NCBI GenBank assembly: GCA_023639215.1 | Contig: CP097899.1 | Span: 7,501 to 71,500 of the forward strand | Source: Candidatus Pristimantibacillus lignocellulolyticus | GTDB taxonomy: Bacteria > Bacillota > Bacilli > Paenibacillales > Paenibacillaceae | Length of the DNA: 64,000 nucleotides | Direction: 5' to 3' | Part shown: in pieces, positions 52,336 to 61,080 of the stretch | Layout of the letters: every line of letters starts with the position of its first letter | Position numbering within the stretch: the stretch's first letter is position 1 | The notes under the pieces: model-generated | Seen by the model: the letters and a program-made list of their open reading frames with translations, nothing else | The model's database searches: none | Told to the model about the DNA's origin: nothing | Position numbers and translations under genes: made by a program

Positions 52336-53028
52336 TTAACCTACCTCTCCTCTAAGCACATAACCAGTTCCACGAACTGTAATAATAATTCGACTATGAC
52401 CGCCTTCCTCTAGCTTTTGGCGCAACATCGCGATATATACTTCAAGAACGTTCGATTCTCCACTGAAATCATATCCCCATATTTTCTCCATAATCGTATC
52501 TCTAGTTAAAACCCGCTTCGGATTTTGCATAAATAATAATAATAAGTCATACTCTTTCGAAGTTAATTCAATTCTTCTTCCCGCACGAATCGCTTCTCTT
52601 GCATCGATATCAAGCACAAGATCTTCGTATGTTAATACACTTTCTGATTTGTCTAGCTTGTCTACTTTTCGTCTGAACAATGCTCTAGCTCTTGCAAGTA
52701 GCTCTTCTAGTGCAAATGGCTTAACTACATAATCATCAGCACCTAAGTCAAGACCTTTTACTCGATCGTTCACTTCATCTTTGGCAGTAAGCATGAGAAT
52801 TGGAACTTGACTTCCACTTTCACGAATGCGACGACATACTTCCATTCCATCGATATATGGCATCATGACATCTAGTATAACGAGATCAGGCTCTTTCATC
52901 ATGAAGCTTTTTAAACCGTCAGCACCATTGTTAGCAATCGTTATTTCATATCCTTCAAAGGCAAGTGAACGCCTCAACATCGACGTAATTTTATCATCGT
53001 CATCTATGACTAATATATGTTGTCTCAT
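52336..53028 (-). CDS. OmpR-family response regulator, CssR-like
   Basis: 230 aa. Receiver (ILVIDDDDKI, phospho-Asp in LVILDVMMPYIDG, YVVKPFALEELLARA) and winged helix (ELTSKEYDLLLLFMQNPKRV, SNVLEVYIAMLRQKLEEG). GGAGGT precedes the ATG. It is 70 bp downstream of htrA behind a weak hairpin, so it may share the htrA transcript in part. Paired with the following kinase. Confidence 0.88.
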   Translation of the reverse strand: MRQHILVIDDDDKITSMLRRSLAFEGYEITIANNGADGLKSFMMKEPDLVILDVMMPYIDGMEVCRRIRESGSQVPILMLTAKDEVNDRVKGLDLGADDYVVKPFALEELLARARALFRRKVDKLDKSESVLTYEDLVLDIDAREAIRAGRRIELTSKEYDLLLLFMQNPKRVLTRDTIMEKIWGYDFSGESNVLEVYIAMLRQKLEEGGHSRIIITVRGTGYVLRGEVG

Positions 53029-53051
53029 ATGTATAACCTCCACAGTTTATT

Positions 53052-53088
53052 AATAAAGACGCAGAGATCTATACCCCGCGTCTTTATT
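53052..53088 (-). terminator. Hairpin between htrA and the response regulator
   Basis: AATAAAGACGC pairs with GCGTCTTTATT; the stem is strong but the U-run is interrupted, so it may only reduce read-through. Confidence 0.7.
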
Positions 53089-53099
53089 TATATTGTATC

Positions 53100-54884
53100 C
53101 TATTTTAATCCAAATTCGTTTTTATCGCCAATTGTAATAGAAAGGGACATCTCTTTATTGTTACGAATAATTTGAAGCTCTATCGTTTCACCGACCTCTT
53201 TCGATTGGATATATGTGATAAGCTCAGTCATCGTTTTAATCGTTTCATTATCTACACCAGTAATAACGTCAAATTGTTTTAAGTCTCCGACATAGGCAGG
53301 AGAATTATAGTAGACACTTCTTACAATTGCGCCTTCAGTAGTAGACAAACCTAATTCTTTTGCAATATCTTCCGTTAGATTTTGCAAATCAGCCCCGATA
53401 AATGGTGAAGCTGGTTTTGGTATTGCTGTATTGTTTTTCAACGATTCTAACACTTCATTAATTGTTGAAGTTGGTATCGCAAATCCTATCCCTTGCGCTG
53501 TAGAACTTACTGCGGTGTTAATACCAATAACTTCTCCATCTGTGTTAAGTAACGGACCACCAGAGTTACCTGGATTGATCGAAGCATCTGTTTGCAGAAG
53601 ATTTTCATAGTTACGAGTACCTTCTGTATCAGAAATATCAATCGGACGCTCTTTGGCACTCAACACACCAACCGTTAACGTATGATCAAAACCATATGGG
53701 TTACCAATTGCTATAACCCAGTCACCGATTTTAATATCTTCTGAGCTTCCTAATGGAAGTGTAGGGAATTTCTCATCACCTTTTATTTTCAGGACAGCCA
53801 GATCTAGCTCATAGCTTGAACCAAGAAGTTCAGCAACAAATGGTTTTTCGTATCCTTCAACAACGACACGGATTTCATCAGCATCTCCAACAACATGTTG
53901 ATTCGTTAGAAGATAACCTGTTTCATCGAAGAAGAACCCAGTTCCCATACCTGTTTGTTGCAAATCGCTACTAGAACCTGAACCTCCGCCATTAGATTTC
54001 GGAATATTATCACCGAAGAATTGTCTGAAAAATGGATCATCGAGTAAAGAACTTGATCCTCCGCCACCAGATGAGTAGGATGAATAGGTTTCAATCTTTA
54101 CTACAGCAGGACTCGCTGATGCGAACAAAGATGCAATGTTATTAGGACGATCCGCTAACGGCGTACTTGTAGAAGCTGTACTGCCTTTTTCAGAAGTAGT
54201 TGTTTTCGATGAGTCGCTTGATCCATTATTCATAGAAGTTGTTTGCTTCGAAACGGTTACTTCTTGAGAGAACCAATTTTGTACATCTGCAGTGTACATT
54301 AATAATCCTACTGCAATGACACCAGCCATAAACGATAAGAAAATCTTACCAAACCCATTCGGATTTTTTTCCTTTTTGGAACCAAAAGGATCATTTCCAC
54401 CAACTTGTGATGTGGTAAATGGGCGATAATTAGTTCCAACTTGTGCTTGCTCATTATAAACAGGAGTTGTTGTCTGATTTCCGTATGTTGCTTGTTGATA
54501 TGTTGATGTTGAATTGGTTTGATTTTGCGATATAGCATTTGTTTGATCTTGAGCGGGTGGGCGCCCATTACCATAAGTATAATAGTACATCGTATCATCT
54601 TGACTTTGCACTGTAGAAGATCCGTATGAAGTTGATTCACTATTCACCGGAGTATACTCTGCATCTTGTACACTTGCAGATTGATTACGATTGGGTTCAT
54701 TAGGATTAGAATATGGAGATTGACCGTATACCTCTTGTTGTGATTGTCCTCTTTGTTCATTAATCGCATTATAATCTGACTTTGTACCATTATTCGTCTC
54801 GGCTTTATTACCACTTGCTGATGCATTGGAATTTCCTTCATTCTTGAAGAAATCATCATAATTATTTTTATTGTTATTATCCAT
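53100..54884 (-). CDS. htrA: HtrA/DegP-like membrane serine protease
   Basis: 594 aa, membrane-anchored quality-control protease. Residues 1-175 are a cytoplasmic low-complexity tract rich in Asn, Gln, Ser, Thr and Tyr. One helix (about 178-198) follows. The trypsin-like domain has catalytic His330 (LLTNQHVVGD), Asp361 (SSYELDLAVLK) and Ser441 (SINPGNSGGPLL), and a PDZ domain spans about 495-590. AGGAGGAG precedes the ATG. The long N-terminal tract exceeds that of B. subtilis HtrA. It is probably induced by the adjacent two-component system during secretion or heat stress. Confidence 0.93.
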   Translation of the reverse strand: MDNNNKNNYDDFFKNEGNSNASASGNKAETNNGTKSDYNAINEQRGQSQQEVYGQSPYSNPNEPNRNQSASVQDAEYTPVNSESTSYGSSTVQSQDDTMYYYTYGNGRPPAQDQTNAISQNQTNSTSTYQQATYGNQTTTPVYNEQAQVGTNYRPFTTSQVGGNDPFGSKKEKNPNGFGKIFLSFMAGVIAVGLLMYTADVQNWFSQEVTVSKQTTSMNNGSSDSSKTTTSEKGSTASTSTPLADRPNNIASLFASASPAVVKIETYSSYSSGGGGSSSLLDDPFFRQFFGDNIPKSNGGGSGSSSDLQQTGMGTGFFFDETGYLLTNQHVVGDADEIRVVVEGYEKPFVAELLGSSYELDLAVLKIKGDEKFPTLPLGSSEDIKIGDWVIAIGNPYGFDHTLTVGVLSAKERPIDISDTEGTRNYENLLQTDASINPGNSGGPLLNTDGEVIGINTAVSSTAQGIGFAIPTSTINEVLESLKNNTAIPKPASPFIGADLQNLTEDIAKELGLSTTEGAIVRSVYYNSPAYVGDLKQFDVITGVDNETIKTMTELITYIQSKEVGETIELQIIRNNKEMSLSITIGDKNEFGLK

Positions 54885-55046
54885 TTTGCGCTCCTCCTAA
54901 AACTATTCATATACTTTTGAAATTAAATCTACCAATCGTGGTTTTTCCAAAGCATATTCTATATCAATTTCATAACCTATTATTTTGATATCTCTATCTT
55001 GCACAATTTACCTTAAAACAAACTTAAAATAGCTATAAACGAAAAT

Positions 55047-55092
55047 AAAAATCCTCTCTTGGCATTAGTTTACACTGCCAGAGAGGATTTTT
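55047..55092 (-). terminator. Terminator of the yugN-like gene
   Basis: AAAAATCCTCTCT-GGCA pairs with TGCC-AGAGAGGATTTTT (one bulge); U-rich on both sides. Confidence 0.88.
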
Positions 55093-55147
55093 CATTAGAT
55101 ATAATATGTATTTGTGGTCGTATTCGTAAGCGAATGCATTGAATTAC

Positions 55148-55570
55148 TTATTTCAATAAATGCTTTAATGCTTCTTCCAGTCGAACAACCGCCTGCTTCC
55201 CTTTCTGTGCCCATTTATCAGATACCGGCGCATCTGGATCAATCGGCGCTTGAAATTGATTGAAAGAAGCAGAAATCACACTTACATTACCGCTAGGATC
55301 GTTACCTTCATTGTAGACATGATTCAACACAAATGGTTCACTAAGTTCAATATAGGCATCAGAATGACCTACTTCACTTGAGATCTCACCATTAATAACT
55401 TTGAATGGTACGCGTAACCATACTTTATTCTCAGTATCCAACGATTGATCAAAAAATCCCCCATCATAATCCCAATTGCCCCCAAGCATGAACCCAAGTG
55501 CGTTACTGGCTTGATTCATCTCATCAAAAGCAAGCTGCTTGCCAGCAATTTGCGAAGAAATAGTAATCAT
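55148..55570 (-). CDS. yugN: YugN-like family protein
   Basis: 140-aa soluble protein. MITISSQIAGKQLAFDEMNQ, FMLGGNWDYDGGFFDQSL, VWLRVPFKVINGEI and PFVLNHVYNEGNDP match the YugN family of Bacillales, whose function is unknown. GAGGGGGA precedes the ATG at 55570; two ATGs six codons upstream are within that ribosome binding site. It lies 80 bp after liaR on the same strand. Confidence 0.82.
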   Translation of the reverse strand: MITISSQIAGKQLAFDEMNQASNALGFMLGGNWDYDGGFFDQSLDTENKVWLRVPFKVINGEISSEVGHSDAYIELSEPFVLNHVYNEGNDPSGNVSVISASFNQFQAPIDPDAPVSDKWAQKGKQAVVRLEEALKHLLK

Positions 55571-55650
55571 ACAGATCCCCCTCATCATATCGACTCATAT
55601 TGGGAATTAGTATGCATCAAAGGTAATCGTACTATACGAGTAATTAGAAA

Positions 55651-56313
55651 CTAGCGATTAGCCCATCCTTTTCGGTGAGCAAGTACTGCTAATTGCGTCC
55701 GATCATCAAGTTCGCATTTCATAAGCAGATTACTAACATGTGTCTTCACCGTCTTAATACTAATATGAAGCTCATCTGCAATTTCTTTGTTAGACATACC
55801 GTCAGCAACGAGTAGTAGTACTTCTCTTTCTCTCTCTGTAAAACTTTCATCGCCTTGTTGAGTACGTTGTACACGTAAGCCTCTCGTCAACGACTGTGAA
55901 ACTTCCGTTGTCATAACAGGCATACCTTTAAGAGCGCCTTTCAAAGCAAAGATTAATTCTTCCGAAGAAACGGTTTTCAGCACATAACTAATTGCTCCCG
56001 CTTCAATTGATTGATATACTTTCTCATCTTCAAGAAAGCTTGTTAGCATTACAATTCTCATATTAGGGTAACGCTGGATAATGCTCCTCGTTGCTTCTAT
56101 ACCATTCATTACAGGCATCATTAAGTCCATTAATATTAGATCAGGATGCTGAGAATCATCCATCGAATTCAGCAATGATAGTGCTTCTTGACCATGACTA
56201 CATTCTGCGATAACAGAGAAACTAGGTTCCAACATCAAATATGTTTTCAAACCTAATCGAACCATATCATGGTCATCGACGATCATAATATTCACCGTCT
56301 CATCTATACTCAT
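55651..56313 (-). CDS. liaR: LiaR response regulator
   Basis: 220-aa NarL/FixJ-family regulator. Receiver (IMIVDDHDMVRLGLKTYLML, phospho-Asp in LILMDLMMPVMNG) and LuxR-type helix-turn-helix (FTEREREVLLLVADGMSNKE, ADELHISIKTVKTHVSNLLM). Its start overlaps the kinase stop by 4 bp (ATGA). Third gene of liaF-liaS-liaR, responding to cell-envelope stress such as lipid II-binding antibiotics. Confidence 0.92.
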   Translation of the reverse strand: MSIDETVNIMIVDDHDMVRLGLKTYLMLEPSFSVIAECSHGQEALSLLNSMDDSQHPDLILMDLMMPVMNGIEATRSIIQRYPNMRIVMLTSFLEDEKVYQSIEAGAISYVLKTVSSEELIFALKGALKGMPVMTTEVSQSLTRGLRVQRTQQGDESFTEREREVLLLVADGMSNKEIADELHISIKTVKTHVSNLLMKCELDDRTQLAVLAHRKGWANR

Positions 56314-57347
56314 GACTGCAGCTCCTTTTCCTTTAGCTTAGGTATCGTTACTTTGACAATCGTACCTCTACCTTCTTTACTAATAATTTCAGTTAATCCA
56401 CTTAGCTTCTGAGCTCGTTCTTGCATCGTTGAAAGACCATATGATTTTCTCGATAACGCTTCATGTTTAAAGCCGATTCCATCATCTTGCAGTGTCATAA
56501 TCACTTGGCTATCTGTCTCATATAGTGTTAATTGACAGCTTTGAGACTGAGAATGTTTCACAATATTAGCCATCGCCTCTTGGATGATCAGAAAGAGTTG
56601 ATGCTCTTTTGCTTCTGATAAAGGCGCCTCGATACGATACTCTAATTTACCCTGAATATTGTTTTGCCGACAGTAATCTGGATACCAGTGAGTTAATGCT
56701 CCTTGTAAGCTGCGGTTTTCTAACTCCATCGGTCTTAAATGTGCGATAAATTTCCGCATCTGTTGCTGAGCTGTACTCGACATTGTTACAAGTTGTAACG
56801 TTACTTGATCCGCTTGATCGGGATTCACTTCACGCAATTTAGTAATAGACGATGCACACATATGAATGGCAAATAATTGCTGACTTACACTATCATGCAA
56901 ATCACGAGCAAGTCGTTTACGTTCTTCTAGAACAGCAGACTCAATAGAAGCAGATTCCTGAATAACTCGAGCCTCGCCCAACACTTGTAAATAGGAGAGT
57001 TTTTGCTCTGTCTGCTCAAGAAACTCATTAAATTGTTCAAACAGCTCATTAAGCGGATCGTCTTGATTATAACTAACCCTTGTTCCATAATCACCGTTTA
57101 CTGCATTTTTGATCGCATATTCCAATCGTTCTAAACTATTACGTTCTTTTCTAGTAACAAAATGAGCAAGAACGGCACTAAAAAGTACCGTTACTACAAC
57201 CGTTATAAGCCAAAGTGAAATCGTATGATAGTGAGGTTCTAACAAAATATAAAGTACAAGTCCGAGCAACGTAGAACTAATCGAAAGTAGCAGAACTCGA
57301 TTAGCGAGCGAAAATGCTTTTACTTTATTAAGTTTAATAGAAGCCAT
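56310..57347 (-). CDS. liaS: LiaS sensor histidine kinase
   Basis: 345 aa. Two helices (about 15-35 and 38-60) with almost no extracellular loop, an intramembrane-sensing design. HAMP-like linker, HisKA_3 with phospho-His in RKRLARDLHDSVSQQL, and the GHKL ATPase end (IIQEAMANIVKHSQSQ, LQDDGIGF). The ribosome binding site AGGG is close to the ATG. It lies 3 bp downstream of the liaF-like gene. LiaF normally inhibits LiaS. Confidence 0.92.
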   Translation of the reverse strand: MASIKLNKVKAFSLANRVLLLSISSTLLGLVLYILLEPHYHTISLWLITVVVTVLFSAVLAHFVTRKERNSLERLEYAIKNAVNGDYGTRVSYNQDDPLNELFEQFNEFLEQTEQKLSYLQVLGEARVIQESASIESAVLEERKRLARDLHDSVSQQLFAIHMCASSITKLREVNPDQADQVTLQLVTMSSTAQQQMRKFIAHLRPMELENRSLQGALTHWYPDYCRQNNIQGKLEYRIEAPLSEAKEHQLFLIIQEAMANIVKHSQSQSCQLTLYETDSQVIMTLQDDGIGFKHEALSRKSYGLSTMQERAQKLSGLTEIISKEGRGTIVKVTIPKLKEKELQS

Positions 57348-57350
57348 TAC

Positions 57351-58145
57351 CTACCCTACTCTCTTCACTTTTACATCGCCAATGAAAGTTGAAACGACTA
57401 TTAATATTTTTCGCTCGCATTCATTGAAATGATTGGTTTGTTGATTGACTTGCGACATAATGCCACCTTCACGCTGATCTAGAAACTTACTATCACCGAT
57501 AAAAGCATTCATTTGAACTTTTACTCCAACCGTAACATCATTCGGTACAAATACTTTTATATCACCGATAAATGCGGAAATAATAATTCGTGTTTCACCA
57601 TAAGGGATTTGAGCTTTTGTAAGATCTATCGTTGTATCTCCAATAAATGCAGATAAATTCATCGGTTTAAGCTCCCAGTATTGCTTACCGAAATGGAAAT
57701 CGCCGATAAAAGTAGACTTATTAATTTTATGATCACCATATTCGCCAAATGTGTGATCGTATGAATGATCATGCCCCCAATTTTTCCATTTGGGACGGGA
57801 TGAAGATGGTGGTGATTCCTCATAAGTTGGTCCGTAACTTTTTTGCTCGGATGAATATTTTTCATCATCATATCCTGGATTCTTCATAGTTGGGTCTTCA
57901 TGTAAAGGTGGCGGTGGTTGGATATTCGGGTTGTATTTATTCCATGTTGAATCATTGCTATCCTCTTGCTTACGATTATTAGTAATCATTTTAATACCAT
58001 AATATATAATCATGACACCAATTAAGATCGTAATGATCTTACCTAGTCCAAAATCGATAATCCCAAGCTGCCTTCCTAAGAACCAGCTACCGACTACAAT
58101 AATAATTAATCCAACACCGTACTTATCAAAAAATGATCGATTCAT
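57351..58145 (-). CDS. liaF: LiaF-like membrane inhibitor of LiaRS
   Basis: 264 aa. Three N-terminal hydrophobic segments (about 8-60), then a charged Pro/Ser-rich linker (about 65-135), then a C-terminal LiaF/DUF2154 domain containing repeated S/A-x-FIGD motifs (STFIGDFHFG, SAFIGDTTID, SAFIGDIKVF, NAFIGDSKFL, STFIGDVKVK), which form a beta-helix-like stack. Keeps LiaS off in the absence of envelope stress. First gene of liaFSR. AGAGG is eleven bases before the ATG. Confidence 0.9.
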   Translation of the reverse strand: MNRSFFDKYGVGLIIIVVGSWFLGRQLGIIDFGLGKIITILIGVMIIYYGIKMITNNRKQEDSNDSTWNKYNPNIQPPPPLHEDPTMKNPGYDDEKYSSEQKSYGPTYEESPPSSSRPKWKNWGHDHSYDHTFGEYGDHKINKSTFIGDFHFGKQYWELKPMNLSAFIGDTTIDLTKAQIPYGETRIIISAFIGDIKVFVPNDVTVGVKVQMNAFIGDSKFLDQREGGIMSQVNQQTNHFNECERKILIVVSTFIGDVKVKRVG

Positions 58146-58269
58146 TGTACATTCATCCTCTCGTCTTTCTTATATATCTAGTATAGCTAAATTTAACAAT
58201 TCCACACAGCGTCGATAGATTGAAAATGTTCTCGGTCTAGAGACTGAGAGAGTTGGTATAAACTAAGAA

Positions 58270-58465
58270 CGCTACGTGAACAGTACATTGCTCCAATCTG
58301 GCCGCTTCGTGAACAGTACATTGCTCCAATCTGGCCGCTTCGTGAACAGTACATTGCTCCAATCGACTTTCGTTCCATGATTTATTGGAAAATAGGGTAT
58401 GGTATAAATCCTGGAACAAGGCCGGACGCTACCGCTTTTCCACAACGACTGTTCTCTCCGCTATG
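58270..58465 (+). repeat. Palindromic MITE-like element, copy 1 (left arm triplicated)
   Basis: Left arm unit starting CGTGAACAGTACATTGCTCC, repeated three times with a 33-bp period (58275, 58308, 58341). Then a central hairpin GTTCCATGATTTAT/ATAAATCCTGGAAC, then AAGGCCGGACGCTACCGCTT and the right arm CGACTGTTCTCTCCGC. GTGAACAGT pairs with ACTGTTCTC in the arms (one mismatch). Homology to copy 2 continues to 58590, through the terminator. The other part of the 550-bp gap (58466-58695) holds only that terminator. Confidence 0.85.
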
Positions 58466-58548
58466 TTTATGCTTAGAAGAGGGAAAAGTTTGCTTACAAG
58501 AAGAGATGCTGTAGATTACTATTTTTTCAAACGAATTAAGACATAAGT

Positions 58549-58591
58549 AAAGGATAGAGCACGTTAGTATACGAACTCTATCCTTTTGGAT
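58549..58591. terminator. Terminator downstream of the cupin gene
   Basis: AAAGGATAGAG pairs with CTCTATCCTTTT. Its loop (TTAGTATACGAA) is nearly the same as in the related hairpin at 60008-60044. Confidence 0.8.
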
Positions 58592-58695
58592 AACAGACAA
58601 ATTCAAGTTGCTAACTTTTTTTATAATACTTAAGATTGTTATACTCGCTTTTAGCTAAAATATTGCGTTAACATCATCATTGACATTTTTCCCAA

Positions 58696-58995
58696 CTATC
58701 TTTCGATACGTAATAGTAGTAGCTCCACATCTTCTAAAGCTAGTAAACTATGCTGTTCTTTCGGTTCCATATATAATATGCTGCTAGGAGATAACTCAAC
58801 TCGTTCCCCTGCAACTTCAAACTCTACTTTACCTTTTTTAACGATAATGAGTACGTCCGCATCTACATGGTGCTCTGGAATACCAATTCCTTTTTTTAGC
58901 TGTATTTGAACCATCTTTGTCTTCTCAAAGTTGGTAAGAGGATTAATGAACTTCTCCTGATGCTGTAGACGACTTTCAAGATTAATTATTTTCAA
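58696..58995 (-). CDS. Small cupin-domain protein
   Basis: 99-aa single-domain cupin. The fold motif is visible as KGIGIPEHHVDADVLIIVKK (two His, Asp) and MEPKEQHSLLALEDVELLLL (His), which could bind a metal. The best start is TTG at 58995 with GGGGG seven bases before it; longer versions read through that ribosome binding site. A class II Fnr/Crp-type promoter lies immediately upstream, hinting at induction in low oxygen or nitrosative stress. Exact function unknown. Confidence 0.8.
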   Translation of the reverse strand: MKIINLESRLQHQEKFINPLTNFEKTKMVQIQLKKGIGIPEHHVDADVLIIVKKGKVEFEVAGERVELSPSSILYMEPKEQHSLLALEDVELLLLRIER

Positions 58996-59042
58996 AGTAA
59001 TTCCCCCACTATTCAAATGAATTAGTTTGTTGATTCAATACT

Positions 59043-59048
59043 AGTATA
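59043..59048 (-). promoter_or_regulatory. -10 element of the cupin gene
   Basis: TATACT on the minus strand, start near 59036. There is no recognisable -35 at 17 bp, as expected for an activator-dependent promoter. Confidence 0.55.
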
Positions 59049-59069
59049 GCCTGTGTGTGCTATGTAGCA

Positions 59070-59085
59070 TGTGATTCAAATCACA
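59070..59085 (-). promoter_or_regulatory. Fnr/Crp-type box of the cupin gene
   Basis: TGTGATTCAAATCACA, exact TGTGA-N6-TCACA. Its centre is 41.5 bp upstream of the start predicted from TATACT, the standard class II activator position. Confidence 0.7.
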
Positions 59086-59144
59086 AGTGGGAATACCAAG
59101 TTTATCATCGCTAATGTTGTCCCATAGTAACTTATTTACAACAC

Positions 59145-59597
59145 TTAGAAAGGCTTCGTAAGCATTAATATAATTATCGTTAAAAAGATCAAATTTTCAA
59201 TATGCTCAAAGACAAACAACTTTTTGGACAAGGTATAATACAGCTTAGGAATTTCTTCACCATTTTGTTCCTTCAATAATTGTTTGATCGGTCGTGACCT
59301 TGGCGATAATACAAAGGGACCAAAGGCTAAAGCCACCAAAAACAGCACTAAGCTTATAACATACCATCCCTCTGAAAACATATAAGGTCGTAAAATGCCC
59401 AGCCATAACCCGGTAATTAGTAGTAACGTTCCACCAATCATGACAATAATATGGATACGATGCCTAATAGAATACGCGTGCTTCAATTCGCTCATGTTGG
59501 TAGACTTCGTTACGATTAAAGTCAATATAAATCCTGGCCCCATACCCAAAATTGCTGAAAATATATGTACAGATACTAGTACATCATATAGTGTCAT
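59145..59597 (-). CDS. DUF2269-like membrane protein
   Basis: 150 aa with four hydrophobic helices (about 5-27, 45-65, 75-97, 125-145). A conserved His in helix 1 (VSVHIFSAILGMGPGFIL) and the R-H-R-I-H segment before helix 2 fit the DUF2269 family of small membrane proteins. GGAGTG precedes the ATG at 59597. It lies upstream of the cupin gene on the same strand; the cupin gene has its own promoter. Function unknown. Confidence 0.75.
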   Translation of the reverse strand: MTLYDVLVSVHIFSAILGMGPGFILTLIVTKSTNMSELKHAYSIRHRIHIIVMIGGTLLLITGLWLGILRPYMFSEGWYVISLVLFLVALAFGPFVLSPRSRPIKQLLKEQNGEEIPKLYYTLSKKLFVFEHIENLIFLTIIILMLTKPF

Positions 59598-59761
59598 AAA
59601 TACACTCCGTTCTATAAGTGAGCCTTTCAACTATTTCATCGTACTTTTTTGTTGTACGTATTAGCTACTACAATGCCTTACTGTAAAGTTTACATTGCTT
59701 TCTTTATTGCCAATTCAAGCTTACCATACACTTTGCAAAAATAACTATAGGATCAATCATA

Positions 59762-59925
59762 GCGCTCCGTGAACATTGCGTTGCTCCAATCGTGACCGCT
59801 CTGAGAATAGTCATTGCTCCAATCGATTTTAGTCCCAGGATTTATTGAAAGGTAGGATATGGTATAAATTCTGGAACAAGGCCGAACGCTACCGCTTTTC
59901 CACAACGACTATTCTCTCCGCTATG
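59762..59925 (+). repeat. Palindromic MITE-like element, copy 2
   Basis: Two left-arm units (GTGAACATTGCGTTGCTCC and GAGAATAGTCATTGCTCC, about 32 bp apart), central stem-loop ending GGTATAAATTCTGGAAC, AAGGCCGAACGCTACCGCTT, and right arm GACTATTCTCTCCGC. GAGAATAGTC pairs perfectly with GACTATTCTC. Similarity to copy 1 extends to about 60045, including the terminator. The 464-bp gap 59598-60061 holds nothing else recognised. Confidence 0.85.
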
Positions 59926-60007
59926 TTTCTTCATATGCAGAGAAAAGCGTAACTTACTCGAAGATGCTATTGATTACTATAGAAATAAACATTTAAAACA
60001 TAGTTAA

Positions 60008-60046
60008 AAGGATCGAGTTCGTTAGTATACAAACTCCATCCTAAAT
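60008..60046 (-). terminator. Terminator-like hairpin after the RsiV-like lipoprotein gene
   Basis: AGGATCGAGT pairs with ACTCCATCCT (one mismatch) around TTAGTATACAA; homologous to the hairpin at 58549. Confidence 0.6.
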
Positions 60047-60061
60047 AATTTCTTGATGAAT

Positions 60062-60892
60062 TCAATTTTCACGAGAAGATTGTATATCGATCCATGCTAT
60101 ATTCTCAGAGAGAATATTATTTTTAAGATCACTATAACTAATTTCATATTCTACATGGTCACCGAGTACATGAGGTACATTAAAACTTATACCAAGTGAT
60201 TCTTTTGTATAATACGTGAATACTCCTAATTTATTCGTAACATTTAACTCGTCAGTCTTATTTAAGTAAGAAATCAGCTCAGCATAAGAATATTCACTTA
60301 ATTTCTCTCTTGCTTCTGTTTCAACATTTAAATCGGAATTATGTTGCACATACTTCGCCTGTCTTAACAAATCAATAAATTTATCATCTATTTTTACTAT
60401 ATCCCGTAATAATATTTTTTTACCATTCTTTATATCAAGATTCGTGGTAAAAAATATACTATTGGGATAGGGTCCACCTTTTACATAGCTTGATCCAGTA
60501 AACTGAATACTAAGAGAGGTACTCCCAATCCACTTGGAACTATAATTTACATCTAGTTCAATATCTTGCCCATTTTCCCCAAAGTAGTCTAATACTTGCA
60601 TAGCTTCACTTTTTAAGATTTCATTTAACATCTTTTCTTGTTCTAAGTCATTCAAATTAATAATTGCAGGAAAAGAAATATTTACATTTTGGTTAGAATA
60701 ATTTACTTTTTTTAATTCTAGTTTCTTTTCATTTAGGTCAATTGACCCTTCGTTATTATTCGTTTTTGTTTCAGTCAGTTGGTTTATCGCACTGTCTTCT
60801 CTTTCAATCTGATTTTTAGTTGAAAGATTTGTATTACTAAGACCACACGAAGATAGTAATAATAATAACACTATAAGTATAGTAGCTTTCAT
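60062..60892 (-). CDS. Lipoprotein with DUF4163/DUF3298 (RsiV/PdaC-like) domains
   Basis: 276 aa. Lipoprotein signal LIVLLLLLSSCGLSN, then an Asn/Thr-rich linker. The C-terminal part resembles the extracellular domains found in RsiV and PdaC: VNISFPAIINLNDLEQEKML, LSIQFTGSSYVKGGPYPNSI, GKKILLRDIVKIDDKFIDLL and FNVPHVLGDHVEYEISYSDL. In RsiV this domain binds lysozyme; that is not implied here. AAGGGGA precedes the ATG by nine bases. Monocistronic. Confidence 0.75.
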   Translation of the reverse strand: MKATILIVLLLLLSSCGLSNTNLSTKNQIEREDSAINQLTETKTNNNEGSIDLNEKKLELKKVNYSNQNVNISFPAIINLNDLEQEKMLNEILKSEAMQVLDYFGENGQDIELDVNYSSKWIGSTSLSIQFTGSSYVKGGPYPNSIFFTTNLDIKNGKKILLRDIVKIDDKFIDLLRQAKYVQHNSDLNVETEAREKLSEYSYAELISYLNKTDELNVTNKLGVFTYYTKESLGISFNVPHVLGDHVEYEISYSDLKNNILSENIAWIDIQSSREN

Positions 60893-61080
60893 TAAACAAA
60901 GTCCCCTTTAATATCCTCGGCTTACATTAAAAACTTCGTAATAACTCTTTTTGATAAAAATTATGTAAGATACATTTAACATAGCTGTCCAATTCATTCG
61001 GTACTGTGTAGAGGCTGTAAACATAAAGAAAAACCCAAATGGAACTGTTAAACTCGCATGTGATACTATTGAAAATTCAA

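Noticed and set aside
54308..54910. Minus-strand frames of 110 and 88 codons over the htrA N-terminus
   Set aside because: They are alternate-frame shadows of the low-complexity htrA start region, which has its own AGGAGGAG site and intact frame.
58275..58373. 33-bp repeats as a CRISPR array
   Set aside because: The repeats are directly tandem with no unique spacers, and no cas genes are nearby.
58193..58419. Two open frames of about 60 codons on the minus strand with repeated residues
   Set aside because: They are produced by the 33-bp arm repeats of the palindromic element being a multiple of three; no ribosome binding site and no conservation expected.
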